From: Cellulomonas carbonis
Lineage (GTDB): Bacteria > Actinomycetota > Actinomycetes > Actinomycetales > Cellulomonadaceae
Direction: 5' to 3'
DNA: 64,000 bases
Assembly: GCF_014636275.1 (NCBI RefSeq)
Contig: NZ_BMEB01000003.1
Span: forward strand, 310,001 to 374,000
Under the pieces are notes generated by a model. That model ran no database searches. It worked only from the letters and a program-made list of their open reading frames with translations, and was not told the origin of the DNA. Below, piece by piece: positions 25,758 to 34,036 of this stretch. Position 1 is the first letter of the stretch. Each line of letters begins with the position of its first letter. A program made the position numbers and the translations under genes.

Positions 25758-27266
25758 ATGCCGCACGCCTCCATGTCCCTCAACCCGGCCTTCACGGTGT
25801 CGCCCGTCCACCGCCGGACGTTCGGGAGCTTCGTCGAGCACCTCGGCCGGTGCGTGTACACGGGCATCCACGACCCGTCGCACCCGACCGCCGACGAGGA
25901 CGGCTTCCGCAAGGACGTCATCCAGCTCGTGCAGGACCTGGGCGTGACGACGGTCCGCTACCCGGGCGGCAACTTCGTCTCCGGCTACCGCTGGGAGGAC
26001 GGGATCGGCCCCGTCGAGGACCGCCCCGCACGCCTCGACCTCGCGTGGCACAGCACCGAGCCGAACACGGTCGGCGTGGACGAGTTCATGCGCTGGTGCC
26101 GCAAGGCGGGCGTCGAGCCGATGATGGCCGTCAACCTGGGCACGCGTGGCGTGCAGGAGGCGCTCGACGTCCTCGAGTACTGCAACGTCGAGTCGGGCAC
26201 CGCGTGGTCGGACCTGCGGCGCGCGAACGGCACCGCCGAGCCGCACGGCGTGCGCATGTGGTGCCTCGGCAACGAGATGGACGGCCCGTGGCAGATCGGC
26301 CACAAGACCGCCGATGAGTACGGCCGCCTCGCGGCCGAGACGGCGCGCGCGATGCGCATGGTCCAGCCCGACCTGGAGCTCGTCGCCTGCGGCTCGTCGA
26401 GCTCGGCGATGCCGACGTTCGGCGCGTGGGAGTCGACCGTGCTGACCGAGGCGTACGAGTTCGTCGACTACGTCTCGGCGCACGCGTACTACTTCGAGGA
26501 GGACGGCGACCTCGCCTCGTTCCTGGCCTCCGCGATGAACATGGACGCCTTCATCGACGACGTCGTGGCGACCGCCGACGCGGTGCGCGCCGCGCGCAAG
26601 CTCACCAAGCGCATCAACATCTCGTTCGACGAGTGGAACGTCTGGTACCAGCACGCGGCGCCGTCGGTCCCGCCCAAGGACAGCTGGCCCGTCGCGCCCG
26701 TGCTGCTCGAGGACCACTACAACGTGGCCGACGCCGTCGTCGTGGGGAACCTGCTCATCTCGCTCCTGCGGCACAGCGACCGGGTGCACGCCGCGAGCCT
26801 CGCTCAGCTCGTCAACGTCATCGCGCCGATCATGACCGAGCCCGGTGGCCGCATCTGGCGCCAGACGACGTTCCACCCGTTCGCGCTGACGTCGCGCTAC
26901 GCGGTCGGTGAGGTGCTGCACACCGAGCTGCGGACGCCCACGCACGAGACGGCGAAGTTCGGCGAGACGCCGCTCGTGGACGGCGTCGCGACGCACGACC
27001 CCGAGTCGGGTGCCGTCGCGGTCTTCGCGGTCAACAGGTCGCTCACGGAGGACATGACCCTCGAGGTCGACCTGCGCGCGTTCGAGGGCCTGCGCGTCGA
27101 GGAGGCCCTCACGCTCGCGAACCCGGACGCGTACGCCCGGGCGACCGTCGACGACGACGAGACCCTCGCGCCGCGCCCGAACACGTCGGCCGTGCTCGAG
27201 GGCGGGACCGGGCGCATCACGCTGCCGCCCGTGTCCTGGACCGTGCTGCGGCTCGTGCGCGACTGA
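25758..27266 (+). CDS. abfA: Intracellular GH51 alpha-L-arabinofuranosidase
   Basis: A 502-residue cytosolic exo-enzyme releasing terminal arabinose from imported oligosaccharides. A GH51 (beta/alpha)8 barrel is followed by a C-terminal beta-sandwich. Acid/base E173 lies in WCLGNEMDGPW and nucleophile E292 in ISFDEWNVWY. No signal peptide. It is 60 bp after the second permease, preceded by GGAGAG, and is the last gene of the operon; a terminator hairpin follows. Unlike the secreted GH51-GH43 protein, this is the compact, classic form. Confidence 0.94.
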   Translation: MPHASMSLNPAFTVSPVHRRTFGSFVEHLGRCVYTGIHDPSHPTADEDGFRKDVIQLVQDLGVTTVRYPGGNFVSGYRWEDGIGPVEDRPARLDLAWHSTEPNTVGVDEFMRWCRKAGVEPMMAVNLGTRGVQEALDVLEYCNVESGTAWSDLRRANGTAEPHGVRMWCLGNEMDGPWQIGHKTADEYGRLAAETARAMRMVQPDLELVACGSSSSAMPTFGAWESTVLTEAYEFVDYVSAHAYYFEEDGDLASFLASAMNMDAFIDDVVATADAVRAARKLTKRINISFDEWNVWYQHAAPSVPPKDSWPVAPVLLEDHYNVADAVVVGNLLISLLRHSDRVHAASLAQLVNVIAPIMTEPGGRIWRQTTFHPFALTSRYAVGEVLHTELRTPTHETAKFGETPLVDGVATHDPESGAVAVFAVNRSLTEDMTLEVDLRAFEGLRVEEALTLANPDAYARATVDDDETLAPRPNTSAVLEGGTGRITLPPVSWTVLRLVRD

Positions 27267-27320
27267 TCCTTCCCGCGCCTTCGGGGAGCCTCCACGGGAG
27301 GGTGGCTGGGGGGCCACCGA

Positions 27321-27350
27321 GGAGCGCCGGTCCTTCGGGGCCGGCGCTCC
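27321..27350. terminator. Terminator hairpin after the GH51 operon
   Basis: GGAGCGCCGG (27321-27330) pairs with CCGGCGCTCC (27341-27350). A smaller GGTGGC/GCCACC stem precedes it at 27301-27318. It lies between converging genes and may be bidirectional. Confidence 0.7.
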
Positions 27351-27397
27351 TGCGCGTCCGACGGCGTCCGGCACGTCCGGGGCCGGCGCGGCCCGCG

Positions 27398-29293
27398 TCA
27401 GCCGGCGACCTCCCCGGAGCCCAGCACCTCCCCGTCGTCGTCGAGCGCCTCGACCGCGAGGCCCGTCCGGAGGTCCGCACCCGCCCCGGGCAGCGGCAGG
27501 ACCGTCTCGAAGCCGTCCCTCGGCCCCTCGACGACCGTCGCGCCCGCAGCGTCGACGACGCGCCACGACGCGACCTCCGTCGCGCCGTTCCAGCTCACGT
27601 GCACGGCGGGCCCCCCGGGGCCGTCCACGACGACGGCCGACGGGTCGGTCAGCGGGCGTCCCGTCCACGCGACCCGGTACGCGCGGTAGGTGGTGACGGA
27701 GAGCGCGTCGGGGATGGTCAGGTCGAGCAGCACCTCGCCGTCGGGTCCGACGAGCGTCGCGCGCGGGACGCTGCCCCAGCCGAGGAACGCCGTGCCGTCG
27801 TCGAGCTCCTGGAAGTTCGCCTGGCTCTCGGTGAAGACCCCGTCCGGGTGGTGCACCTCGCGCACCACGCGTGCGGTCCCGGCCTCCTCGTCGACGTCGA
27901 GCGCGATGCCGCGGCTGACCTCGCGCACGGTGTCGCCGCACGTCCCGCCGTTGTCGAGCACCGTGAGCGTGCCGTCGTCGGCGCGCCGGGCGTCGTGCTG
28001 CTTGAGGAACACCGCGTCGGCGGGGAGCGCCACGTCGGACTCGCGACCGCCCAGGCGCCACTCGACCGTGCCCGTCGCGCGGTCGATCGAGTACACCGCG
28101 CACGTGTGGCGCGCGGACACCAGCAGGTCGCCGTCGGCGTCGAGGTCCACCGAGTTCAGGTGCAGGTAGTCGAACGCCTCGCCGTCCTCGACGTCGAGGT
28201 AGGACTCGTCGAGAGCGACCTGCCCGACGCCGTGCCACTCCAGGAGCACGGCACCGGTGGCGACGTCGACCTCCTGCACGACGTTGTCGACCACCACGCC
28301 GTCCGCGGGACCGCCGACGGCCGTGAGGTCGAGGCGCACCGGCTCGTAGGCGATGAGCAGCGCCGTGCCGGCGTCCGTCAGCAGCATCTCGTGCGAGTCG
28401 GCCTCGTACCCCGCCATCTGCACGCGCGCGACCTCGCGGTAGGACGCGTCGACGACGACGCCCTCGCCCCACCCGTACCCCCTCGCCTGCCTGCCCTCCC
28501 ACCACGTGAGCACGGGCTCGTCGCGGTAGGTCTGCACGCGGACGTCGCGCGCGTCGACGCCGTCGAGCGGGAGGAACCACACGGGCTCGCCTGCGTCGTC
28601 GAGCAGCAGCGGCCCCTTGTGCCCGAACCCGTTCTTCACGCCGAGCAGCGTGTAGCCGGGGGAGGAGCCGCCCGGACCGGTGGTGCCCGCCTCGGGTCCG
28701 GCGACGTCGACGCGCGGCGGCTCGAGGTCGGGGGCGGACGCGAACGTCCGGACGTGCTCGACCACGAGGTCCCCGCCCGGCTCGGCGTCCTCGACGTCCG
28801 TCACCGGCGGCTCGCGCGCCTCCGGCCGCTCCGCCAGGCGCGCGACGCCGAGGGTCCAGGTGCCGTCGTCGGCGCCCGCGACGGGGACGCCCAGGCGCAC
28901 CGTGAGCTGCTCGCCCTCGGCGAACGGCTCGTCGGGGACGAGCGACGCGCCGCCGCCGTCCGGGTGCTCGAGCACCTCCCCGCGGTGCGTGCCGGACACC
29001 GAGCCGACGACCTCGGCGCCCGCGACGACGGCCGGGTCGACCCCGCGGAACGCGAGCTGCGCGCGGGGGTGGACGACCGTCGTGCCCGGGACGGGGAAGG
29101 CGGCAGCGCCGTCGCCGGTCGGCGCGAGGGCGGTGACGCTCGGCTCGGGCGGTGCGGCGGGCTCGAGGGCGGCCCGGATGCCGAGCGCTGCACCGGTCGC
29201 GGCGGCCGTCACGACGACGCCGAGGGCGAGGAGTGCCGCGGGGCGGCGGCGCAGCGACCGGACGGCACCCGTCGCGGACGGCTCGGAGCTCAC
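27398..29293 (-). CDS. Membrane-anchored arylsulfotransferase-family protein
   Basis: A 631-residue protein: a short basic N-terminus, one transmembrane segment (about 20-40), an Ig-like region, then a beta-propeller of the arylsulfotransferase (ASST) family. Typical segments are SPGYTLLGVKNG, SHEMLLTDAGTALLIAYEP, FDYLHLNSVDLDADGDLLVS and the FLKQHDARR histidine motif; a C-terminal beta-domain ends it. Family members transfer sulfate between phenols, but many actinobacterial homologues are uncharacterised and could have other roles. Start GTG has GACAGT 5 nt upstream and no ribosome site. Confidence 0.72.
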   Translation of the reverse strand: MSSEPSATGAVRSLRRRPAALLALGVVVTAAATGAALGIRAALEPAAPPEPSVTALAPTGDGAAAFPVPGTTVVHPRAQLAFRGVDPAVVAGAEVVGSVSGTHRGEVLEHPDGGGASLVPDEPFAEGEQLTVRLGVPVAGADDGTWTLGVARLAERPEAREPPVTDVEDAEPGGDLVVEHVRTFASAPDLEPPRVDVAGPEAGTTGPGGSSPGYTLLGVKNGFGHKGPLLLDDAGEPVWFLPLDGVDARDVRVQTYRDEPVLTWWEGRQARGYGWGEGVVVDASYREVARVQMAGYEADSHEMLLTDAGTALLIAYEPVRLDLTAVGGPADGVVVDNVVQEVDVATGAVLLEWHGVGQVALDESYLDVEDGEAFDYLHLNSVDLDADGDLLVSARHTCAVYSIDRATGTVEWRLGGRESDVALPADAVFLKQHDARRADDGTLTVLDNGGTCGDTVREVSRGIALDVDEEAGTARVVREVHHPDGVFTESQANFQELDDGTAFLGWGSVPRATLVGPDGEVLLDLTIPDALSVTTYRAYRVAWTGRPLTDPSAVVVDGPGGPAVHVSWNGATEVASWRVVDAAGATVVEGPRDGFETVLPLPGAGADLRTGLAVEALDDDGEVLGSGEVAG

Positions 29294-29298
29294 GACCC

Positions 29299-29304
29299 AC
29301 TGTC
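29299..29304 (-). promoter_or_regulatory. -10 hexamer of the arylsulfotransferase gene (leaderless)
   Basis: GACAGT on the minus strand, 5 nt before the GTG start. Confidence 0.4.
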
Positions 29305-29356
29305 ACGCCGCACGACGGCGTGCGCCAGCGGTGCGGTCGCCGTGCGCCGGGCGCCC

Positions 29357-30217
29357 CTACCCGCGCAGCGTGCGGCGCGCGGCGCGGAAGACGACCCGCG
29401 CGGCCCACAGCAGCCCCGCGACGCTCGCGGTCTGCACGCCGCGCCGGGTCGCCGCGCGGCGACGCCCCCGGAACTCGTGCACGGGCCAGCCTCGCTCGCG
29501 CGCGGTGCGCTTGAGCCGCAGGTCCGGGTTGATGGCGAAGGGATGGCCGACGGCCGAGAGGATCGCGGCGTCGTGCGCCGAGTCGCCGTAGGCGTAGCAC
29601 CGCCGCAGGTCGAGGCCCTCGGTGCGCGCGAGCTCCTCGACGGCGCGCGCCTTCGCCCGCCCGTGCATCATGTCGCCGATGAGCCGGCCGGTGTAGAAGC
29701 CGTCCTTGTGCTCGGCGACCGTGCCGAGGCAGCCCGTGACGCCGAGGCGGGCCGCGATGAGCTCGCCGATCTCGACGGGGCTCGCGGTGATGATCCAGAC
29801 CTGGTGCCCCTGGTCCAGGTGCTCGGACAGGATCTCCTGCGTCCCGGGGAAGATCCGCAGCGAGAGGACCTCGTCCCAGACCTCCTCGCCGATCGCGGTG
29901 ATCTCGGCGACCGAGCGGCCGGCGACGATCGACAGCGCGCGCGCGCGGATGACCGCGATGTCCTTGAGGTTCTCGCCGACCAGCAGGTAGCGGGCCTGCT
30001 GCCACGCGAACGTCACGATGTCGCGCCCGCGGACGAACCCCCGGCGGCGCAGCCCCACGGCGAGGTGGAACGCGCTCGCCCCGCGGATGATCGTGTTGTC
30101 GAGGTCGAAGAACGCCGCCGTCGTCGTGGGACGGACCCCGTGCACGTGCTGGAGGCTCGCGCGCGCCGCCGCGGCACCCGAGGCCTCGACGTCCTCGGGA
30201 CTCGTCCGCTCGGCCAC
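29357..30217 (-). CDS. HAD-superfamily subfamily IB phosphatase
   Basis: A 286-residue cytosolic hydrolase of the SerB-like HAD-IB group. Motif I is FFDLDNTIIRG (nucleophile and acid/base Asp), motif II is the ITASP segment, motif III follows with HGRAKARAVEEL, and motif IV is AYGDSAHDAAIL. Mg-dependent phosphomonoesterase activity is expected; substrate unknown (phosphoserine or lysophospholipid-like compounds are candidates). Divergent from the glutaredoxin/rex operon across only 35 bp. Confidence 0.82.
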   Translation of the reverse strand: MAERTSPEDVEASGAAAARASLQHVHGVRPTTTAAFFDLDNTIIRGASAFHLAVGLRRRGFVRGRDIVTFAWQQARYLLVGENLKDIAVIRARALSIVAGRSVAEITAIGEEVWDEVLSLRIFPGTQEILSEHLDQGHQVWIITASPVEIGELIAARLGVTGCLGTVAEHKDGFYTGRLIGDMMHGRAKARAVEELARTEGLDLRRCYAYGDSAHDAAILSAVGHPFAINPDLRLKRTARERGWPVHEFRGRRRAATRRGVQTASVAGLLWAARVVFRAARRTLRG

Positions 30218-30223
30218 CCGGTC

Positions 30224-30229
30224 ACTCTA
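30224..30229 (-). promoter_or_regulatory. -10 hexamer of the HAD phosphatase gene (leaderless)
   Basis: TAGAGT on the minus strand, 6 nt before the GTG start. Confidence 0.5.
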
Positions 30230-30240
30230 GCCACCGCCTC

Positions 30241-30246
30241 TAGGGT
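30241..30246 (+). promoter_or_regulatory. -10 hexamer of the glutaredoxin-rex operon (leaderless)
   Basis: TAGGGT, 6 nt before GTG 30253. It shares a 35-bp intergenic gap with the divergent HAD promoter. Confidence 0.5.
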
Positions 30247-30252
30247 GGTCCG

Positions 30253-30519
30253 GTGACGACGCAGCCCGACGACGACGCCTCCCGCGTCGTGCTCCACGTC
30301 CGCAGCGGGTGCCACCTGTGCGACGACGCGCGTGCCGCGCTCGCCGCCGCCGGGGTGCGCTGGACCGAGGTCGACGTCGACACCGGGCCCGCCAGCGCCG
30401 ACCTCGTCGCCCGCTACGGCGACCTCGTCCCGGTCGTCAGCGTCGACGGGGTCCAGCAGGGGTTCTGGCGCATCGACGCGGATCGCGTGGTGCGCGCGCT
30501 CGCGGCCGGGCCGCGATGA
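30253..30519 (+). CDS. Glutaredoxin-like thiol protein (DUF836 type)
   Basis: An 88-residue thioredoxin-fold protein with a CxxC redox motif in RSGCHLCDDA and the cis-Pro segment LVPVVSVDG. Members next to rex are common in actinobacteria; a redox-buffering or electron-transfer role is inferred. Its stop overlaps the rex start (ATGA), so translation is coupled. Confidence 0.8.
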   Translation: MTTQPDDDASRVVLHVRSGCHLCDDARAALAAAGVRWTEVDVDTGPASADLVARYGDLVPVVSVDGVQQGFWRIDADRVVRALAAGPR

Positions 30520-31157
30520 CGGACGTCCCCCCGTCGACGGTCGCGCGTCTGCCGATCTACCTGCGTGCGCTCGACCAGCTCGTCGACCAGGGCGTCACGA
30601 CGACGTCGTCGGGCCAGCTCGGCGCGCTCGCGGGCGTCGGGCCCGCCCAGCTGCGCCGCGACCTGTCCTACCTGGGCTCGCACGGCGTCCGGGGCGTCGG
30701 GTACGACGTCGCGCACCTGCGTCAGCAGGTCACCGCGGTGCTCGGGCTGACGCGCGACCTCGCGGTCGTCATCGTGGGGCTCGGCAACCTGGGTCAGGCG
30801 CTCGCCAACTACGTGCACGCGTACGCCGCCGACGGCGGGCAGGGGTTCCGGGTCGCGGCGCTCGTGGACGCCGACCCGGCCGTGGTCGGGACGCGCGTCG
30901 CGGGGCTCGTCGTCGAGGACGCGCCCGACCTGGAGAAGGTCGTCGAGCGCGAGGCGGCGACCGTCGCGGTGCTCGCGACGCCTGCGTCCGTCGCGCAGGA
31001 GGTGTGCGACCGGCTCGTCGGCGCCGGTGTGCGGAGCATCCTGTCCTTCGCGGCGCGCGTGCTGCGGGTGCCCGCCGGCGTCGACGTCCGCTCGGTCGAC
31101 CTCGCGCGCGAGCTGCAGATCCTCGCGTTCCACGAGCGCGGCCGTCAGCCGTCGTAG
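30516..31157 (+). CDS. rex: Redox-sensing transcriptional repressor Rex
   Basis: A 213-residue regulator that senses the NADH/NAD+ ratio. N-terminal winged helix (VARLPIYLRALDQLVDQGVTT then LGALAGVGPAQLRRDLSYLG), a Rossmann NAD(H) domain (VIVGLGNLGQALANY) and the C-terminal domain-swap helix (FAARVLRVPAGVDVRSVDLA). In actinobacteria Rex represses respiratory genes such as nuo and cydABCD. A near-consensus Rex operator lies at 58496-58513, before the GGR-nuo operon in this window. Confidence 0.93.
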   Translation: MTDVPPSTVARLPIYLRALDQLVDQGVTTTSSGQLGALAGVGPAQLRRDLSYLGSHGVRGVGYDVAHLRQQVTAVLGLTRDLAVVIVGLGNLGQALANYVHAYAADGGQGFRVAALVDADPAVVGTRVAGLVVEDAPDLEKVVEREAATVAVLATPASVAQEVCDRLVGAGVRSILSFAARVLRVPAGVDVRSVDLARELQILAFHERGRQPS

Positions 31158-31672
31158 ACCAGCCCGTCGGGTGTGACGCGTGCGCCCGCGGACGGCTCGT
31201 GCGCCGTCCGCCGTCCGTCGTGGCCGAGGTGCTCGACGCGCAACCCGCGCAGCAGCACGGCGGCGTCCGAGACGAGGCGTCGGTGGCAGCGCCACCACAG
31301 CGACTCGCTGCACATCACGGCCGTGGGGCGCTCGCGGACGTCCCGGACGAGGTCGTCGAGGGCCGCGGCGAACTCCGCCGTGCGCATGTGGGCGGCGTAC
31401 GCCGCGAACGCGGCGACGCGCCACCACGGGTCGCGGCCGTCGGGCGCCGCTCGCCGACCGCCCAGCCGGGGCTCCCACCGGTACGCCACGCCGGCCTCGG
31501 GCAGCCACCGGAGCATCTCGTCGCGCGCGACGTGCGGGTGCCGCCGGCTCCCCGGGAACCGCCGCACGTCGACCACGAGGCCGACGCCGGCGTCGCGCAG
31601 GAGGGTGCCGATGGTCGCGGCGTCCGCGGTGCCGTGGCCGAACGTCGTCAGGAGCGGGGCGTCGTCGGGCAT
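31145..31672 (-). CDS. DUF488 family protein
   Basis: A 175-residue cytosolic protein of the DUF488 family: TTFGHGTADAATIGTLLRDAGV, VVDVRRFPGSRRHPHV and an MCSESLWWRCHRRLV segment near the C-terminus, all typical. Function unknown. The open frame runs upstream to 31822, but ATG 31672 begins the conserved domain. It converges on rex with a 13-bp overlap of coding ends. Confidence 0.82.
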   Translation of the reverse strand: MPDDAPLLTTFGHGTADAATIGTLLRDAGVGLVVDVRRFPGSRRHPHVARDEMLRWLPEAGVAYRWEPRLGGRRAAPDGRDPWWRVAAFAAYAAHMRTAEFAAALDDLVRDVRERPTAVMCSESLWWRCHRRLVSDAAVLLRGLRVEHLGHDGRRTAHEPSAGARVTPDGLVYDG

Positions 31673-31908
31673 GGCAGCAGCCTGGTCCGAGGGGCCCCGA
31701 ACGGCACCTCCGGTACCTCCGGGAGCGCGGCCCGGGGGCGAACCGCGGCCAGGGCCCGATCCCTCGCGCCGCGCCCCGGGCAGCACGACGCCGCCGGTGG
31801 GGGGTACCGGCGGCGTCGGCACTCCGAGCGGGGGGTGCTCGGAGGGTGCGGGGTCCGGGCCCGCGGCCCGGGAGCGGCCCGTCGCCCGGCCCGTCTGCCG
31901 GGCGGGGC

Positions 31909-31947
31909 GGTCAGGCCGGGTGGTCAGGCCTGGTGGTCAGGCCTGGC
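31909..31947. repeat. Three 13-bp tandem units across the yceI stop codon
   Basis: GGTCAGGCC[G/T]GG[T/C] repeated three times. Each unit carries the complement of a stop codon, so the YceI stop has two downstream copies; slippage there would leave the protein little changed. Confidence 0.6.
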
Positions 31948-32488
31948 GGATCGCCGAGATCTCGAGCCCGATCTTGACCTTGTCGGCGACGAGGACGCCG
32001 CCGGTCTCGAGCGCGGCGTTCCAGGTCAGGCCGAACTCCTTGCGGGAGATCTCGGTCGTGGCCGAGAAGCCGGCGCGCGCGTTGCCGAACGGGTCGGTCG
32101 CGGTGCCGTTGAACTCGGTCTCGAGGCGGACCTGCTTGGTGACGCCGTGGATCGTGAGGTCGCCCGTGACGACCCAGTCGTCGCCGTCGTGCTCGACCGA
32201 GGTCGAGACGAAGGACCACGTCGGGTACGTCTCGACCTCGAAGAAGTCGGCGCTCTTGAGGTGGCCGTCGCGGTTCGCGTCACGCGTGTCGACCGTGGTG
32301 GGGTCGAGCGTGGCGGTGACCGATGCGACGCCGTCCTCGCCGACGGTGATGGTGCCCTCGGTGATCGCGACGGTCCCGCGGACCTTCGCGATGCCCGCGT
32401 GACGGACCGTGAAGGCGGCCTCCGAGTGCGACGCGTCGATGACGTACGTGCCGGTGGCGAGCTCGGTGGGGAGCGTGGTGGTGGTCAT
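31937..32488 (-). CDS. YceI-family lipid-binding protein
   Basis: A 183-residue lipocalin-like beta-barrel of the YceI family, which bind polyisoprenoid or other lipids. Markers: GTYVIDASHSEAAFTVRHAG, VRGTV, LKSADFFEVETYPTWSF, VTGDLTIHGVTKQV. No signal peptide, so it is probably cytosolic. ATG 32488 follows GGAGGA; the longer frame to 32572 has no support. It is divergent from a MarR-type regulator, which probably controls it. Confidence 0.88.
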   Translation of the reverse strand: MTTTTLPTELATGTYVIDASHSEAAFTVRHAGIAKVRGTVAITEGTITVGEDGVASVTATLDPTTVDTRDANRDGHLKSADFFEVETYPTWSFVSTSVEHDGDDWVVTGDLTIHGVTKQVRLETEFNGTATDPFGNARAGFSATTEISRKEFGLTWNAALETGGVLVADKVKIGLEISAIRQA

Positions 32489-32610
32489 GTGGGTCCTCCG
32501 GTGCGTGGGGCGTTCGGTCTGGGTGGGTCCTGCGGTCTGCTGCCTGCGTGAGGTCTGCGTCGGTGTCCGCACCCCGGGCGGGGAGCCGCCCGGATCGCTA
32601 TGCTTGAAGC

Positions 32611-32628
32611 ATCAACCAACTAGTTGAT
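32611..32628. promoter_or_regulatory. MarR-type operator between yceI and marR
   Basis: ATCAAC-N6-GTTGAT containing the perfect 10-bp palindrome CAACTAGTTG (32617-32626), in the AT-rich centre of the divergent intergenic region. The position suits control of both genes by the adjacent MarR protein. Confidence 0.6.
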
Positions 32629-32697
32629 ATTTCTACTACAGCCCCGGGGCGGGCCGCAACCCCCTGTTACGGTTCCCGCGGTGGAGAGGAGGGGCGC

Positions 32698-33273
32698 ATG
32701 ACGCAGCACGTGGGCGAGGACGTCGGCACCGCCGAGGAGCAGGAGCGCCCGGTCGCCGGTGCGACGCCGTCGACGGACCCCGCCCCCGTCCGCTGGCTCT
32801 CCGCGGAGCAGCAGCGGCACTGGCGTGCCTACCTCCTGGGCTCGGCGCGGCTCCAGGAGGCGCTCAACCGCCAGCTCGAGGACGACGCCGACATGTCGCT
32901 CAGCGAGTACGAGATCCTCGTGCGCCTGTCGGAGGTCGAGGACCGCACGGTCCGCATGTCCGAGCTCGCCGCGTCCGTCATGCACTCCCGCAGCCGCCTC
33001 ACGCACACCGTCTCGCGCATGGAGCGCCGCGGCCTCGTCGTCCGCACGGCGTGCTCGGACGACCGTCGGGGCGTCAACTGCACCCTCACGGAGGCCGGGT
33101 ACGCGCTGCTCGAGCGGACCGCGCCCGGTCACGTCGAGGCCGTCCGCCGCAACCTCGTCGACCTGCTCACCGACGACCAGTTCCGCGCGCTCGGCGCCGT
33201 GATGGGGGTCGTCGCCCAGGGCCCGGCCGACGACGACGCCGCGCGACCCGGACCGGCGACCGCTCGCGGCTGA
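32698..33273 (+). CDS. MarR-family transcriptional regulator
   Basis: A 191-residue winged-helix regulator: an N-terminal dimerisation helix, MSLSEYEILVRLSEV, the recognition region MSELAASVMHSRSRLTHTVS and the wing VVRTACSDDRRGVNCTLT. ATG follows GGAGAGGAGGGG; a TACGGT hexamer lies in the upstream region. Divergent to yceI with a palindromic operator between them. Ligand unknown. Confidence 0.88.
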   Translation: MTQHVGEDVGTAEEQERPVAGATPSTDPAPVRWLSAEQQRHWRAYLLGSARLQEALNRQLEDDADMSLSEYEILVRLSEVEDRTVRMSELAASVMHSRSRLTHTVSRMERRGLVVRTACSDDRRGVNCTLTEAGYALLERTAPGHVEAVRRNLVDLLTDDQFRALGAVMGVVAQGPADDDAARPGPATARG

Positions 33274-33361
33274 GCCGCCGCCGGGAACCCGGTGCGCCGC
33301 ACGGCCCCACCGGGCCACCCGTCCGCGCCCAGGGCGTGCGCGAGCACCCGGCGGCGTGGGC

Positions 33362-33367
33362 GAGACT
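33362..33367 (+). promoter_or_regulatory. -10-like hexamer of the phosphoglycerate-mutase-like gene
   Basis: GAGACT, 6 nt before the ATG; weaker than the TA-type hexamers. Confidence 0.35.
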
Positions 33368-33373
33368 GGACCC

Positions 33374-34036
33374 ATGCCGATCACGACCGTCCACCTGCTG
33401 CGCCACGGCGAGGTCCACAACCCCGCCGGCGTGCTGTACGGCCGCCTCGAGGGCTACCGGCTGTCCGAGCGCGGTCAGGCCATGGCCGAGCGCGTCGCCG
33501 CGCACCTCGCGGGCTCCGGCCCGTCGGGGGCCGAGAAGCGCGACGTCGTCCACGTCGTCGCCTCACCCCTCCAGCGCGCGCAGGAGACCGCCGCGCCGAT
33601 CGCCGCGGCGTTCGGGCTCGAGGTCGCCACCGACCCGCGGCTCATCGAGGCCGAGAACCGTTTCGAGGGCCTGACCTTCGGCGTGGGCGACGGGTCGCTG
33701 CGCCGTCCGTCGCACTGGCGCCACCTGTACAACCCGTTCCTGCCGTCGTGGGGCGAGCCGTACCGGGTCCAGGTCGCGCGCATGCTCGCCGCGGTCGCCG
33801 CCGCGCGGGACGCCGCCGAGGGGCACGAGGCCGTCGTCGTGAGCCACCAGCTGCCGATCTGGGTCACCCGGTCCGCGCTCGAGGGCCGCCGCCTGTGGCA
33901 CGACCCTCGCAAGCGCGAGTGCACCGTCGCGTCGCTCACCTCGGTGCACTACGACGGCGACCGGTTCACCGGCATCACGTACTCCGAGCCCGCGGCCGAC
34001 CTCCTCCCGGACGCGCCGATCATCCCGGGTGCCTGA
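33374..34036 (+). CDS. Histidine phosphatase (phosphoglycerate-mutase-like)
   Basis: A 220-residue histidine-phosphatase-superfamily protein: LLRHGEV (R10, H11 phospho-acceptor), ASPLQRAQET (second Arg), and VVVSHQLP (second catalytic His). It heads the cytochrome c maturation operon, as often seen in actinobacteria. Substrate unknown; glycolytic mutase activity is unlikely from context and motif spacing. The next gene overlaps its end. Confidence 0.82.
   Translation: MPITTVHLLRHGEVHNPAGVLYGRLEGYRLSERGQAMAERVAAHLAGSGPSGAEKRDVVHVVASPLQRAQETAAPIAAAFGLEVATDPRLIEAENRFEGLTFGVGDGSLRRPSHWRHLYNPFLPSWGEPYRVQVARMLAAVAAARDAAEGHEAVVVSHQLPIWVTRSALEGRRLWHDPRKRECTVASLTSVHYDGDRFTGITYSEPAADLLPDAPIIPGA

Noticed and set aside
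24696..30005. A 1769-codon minus-strand frame under the second permease, GH51 and arylsulfotransferase genes
   Set aside because: A shadow frame: composition is Arg/Ala/Gly-dominated and it covers well-identified genes in other frames.
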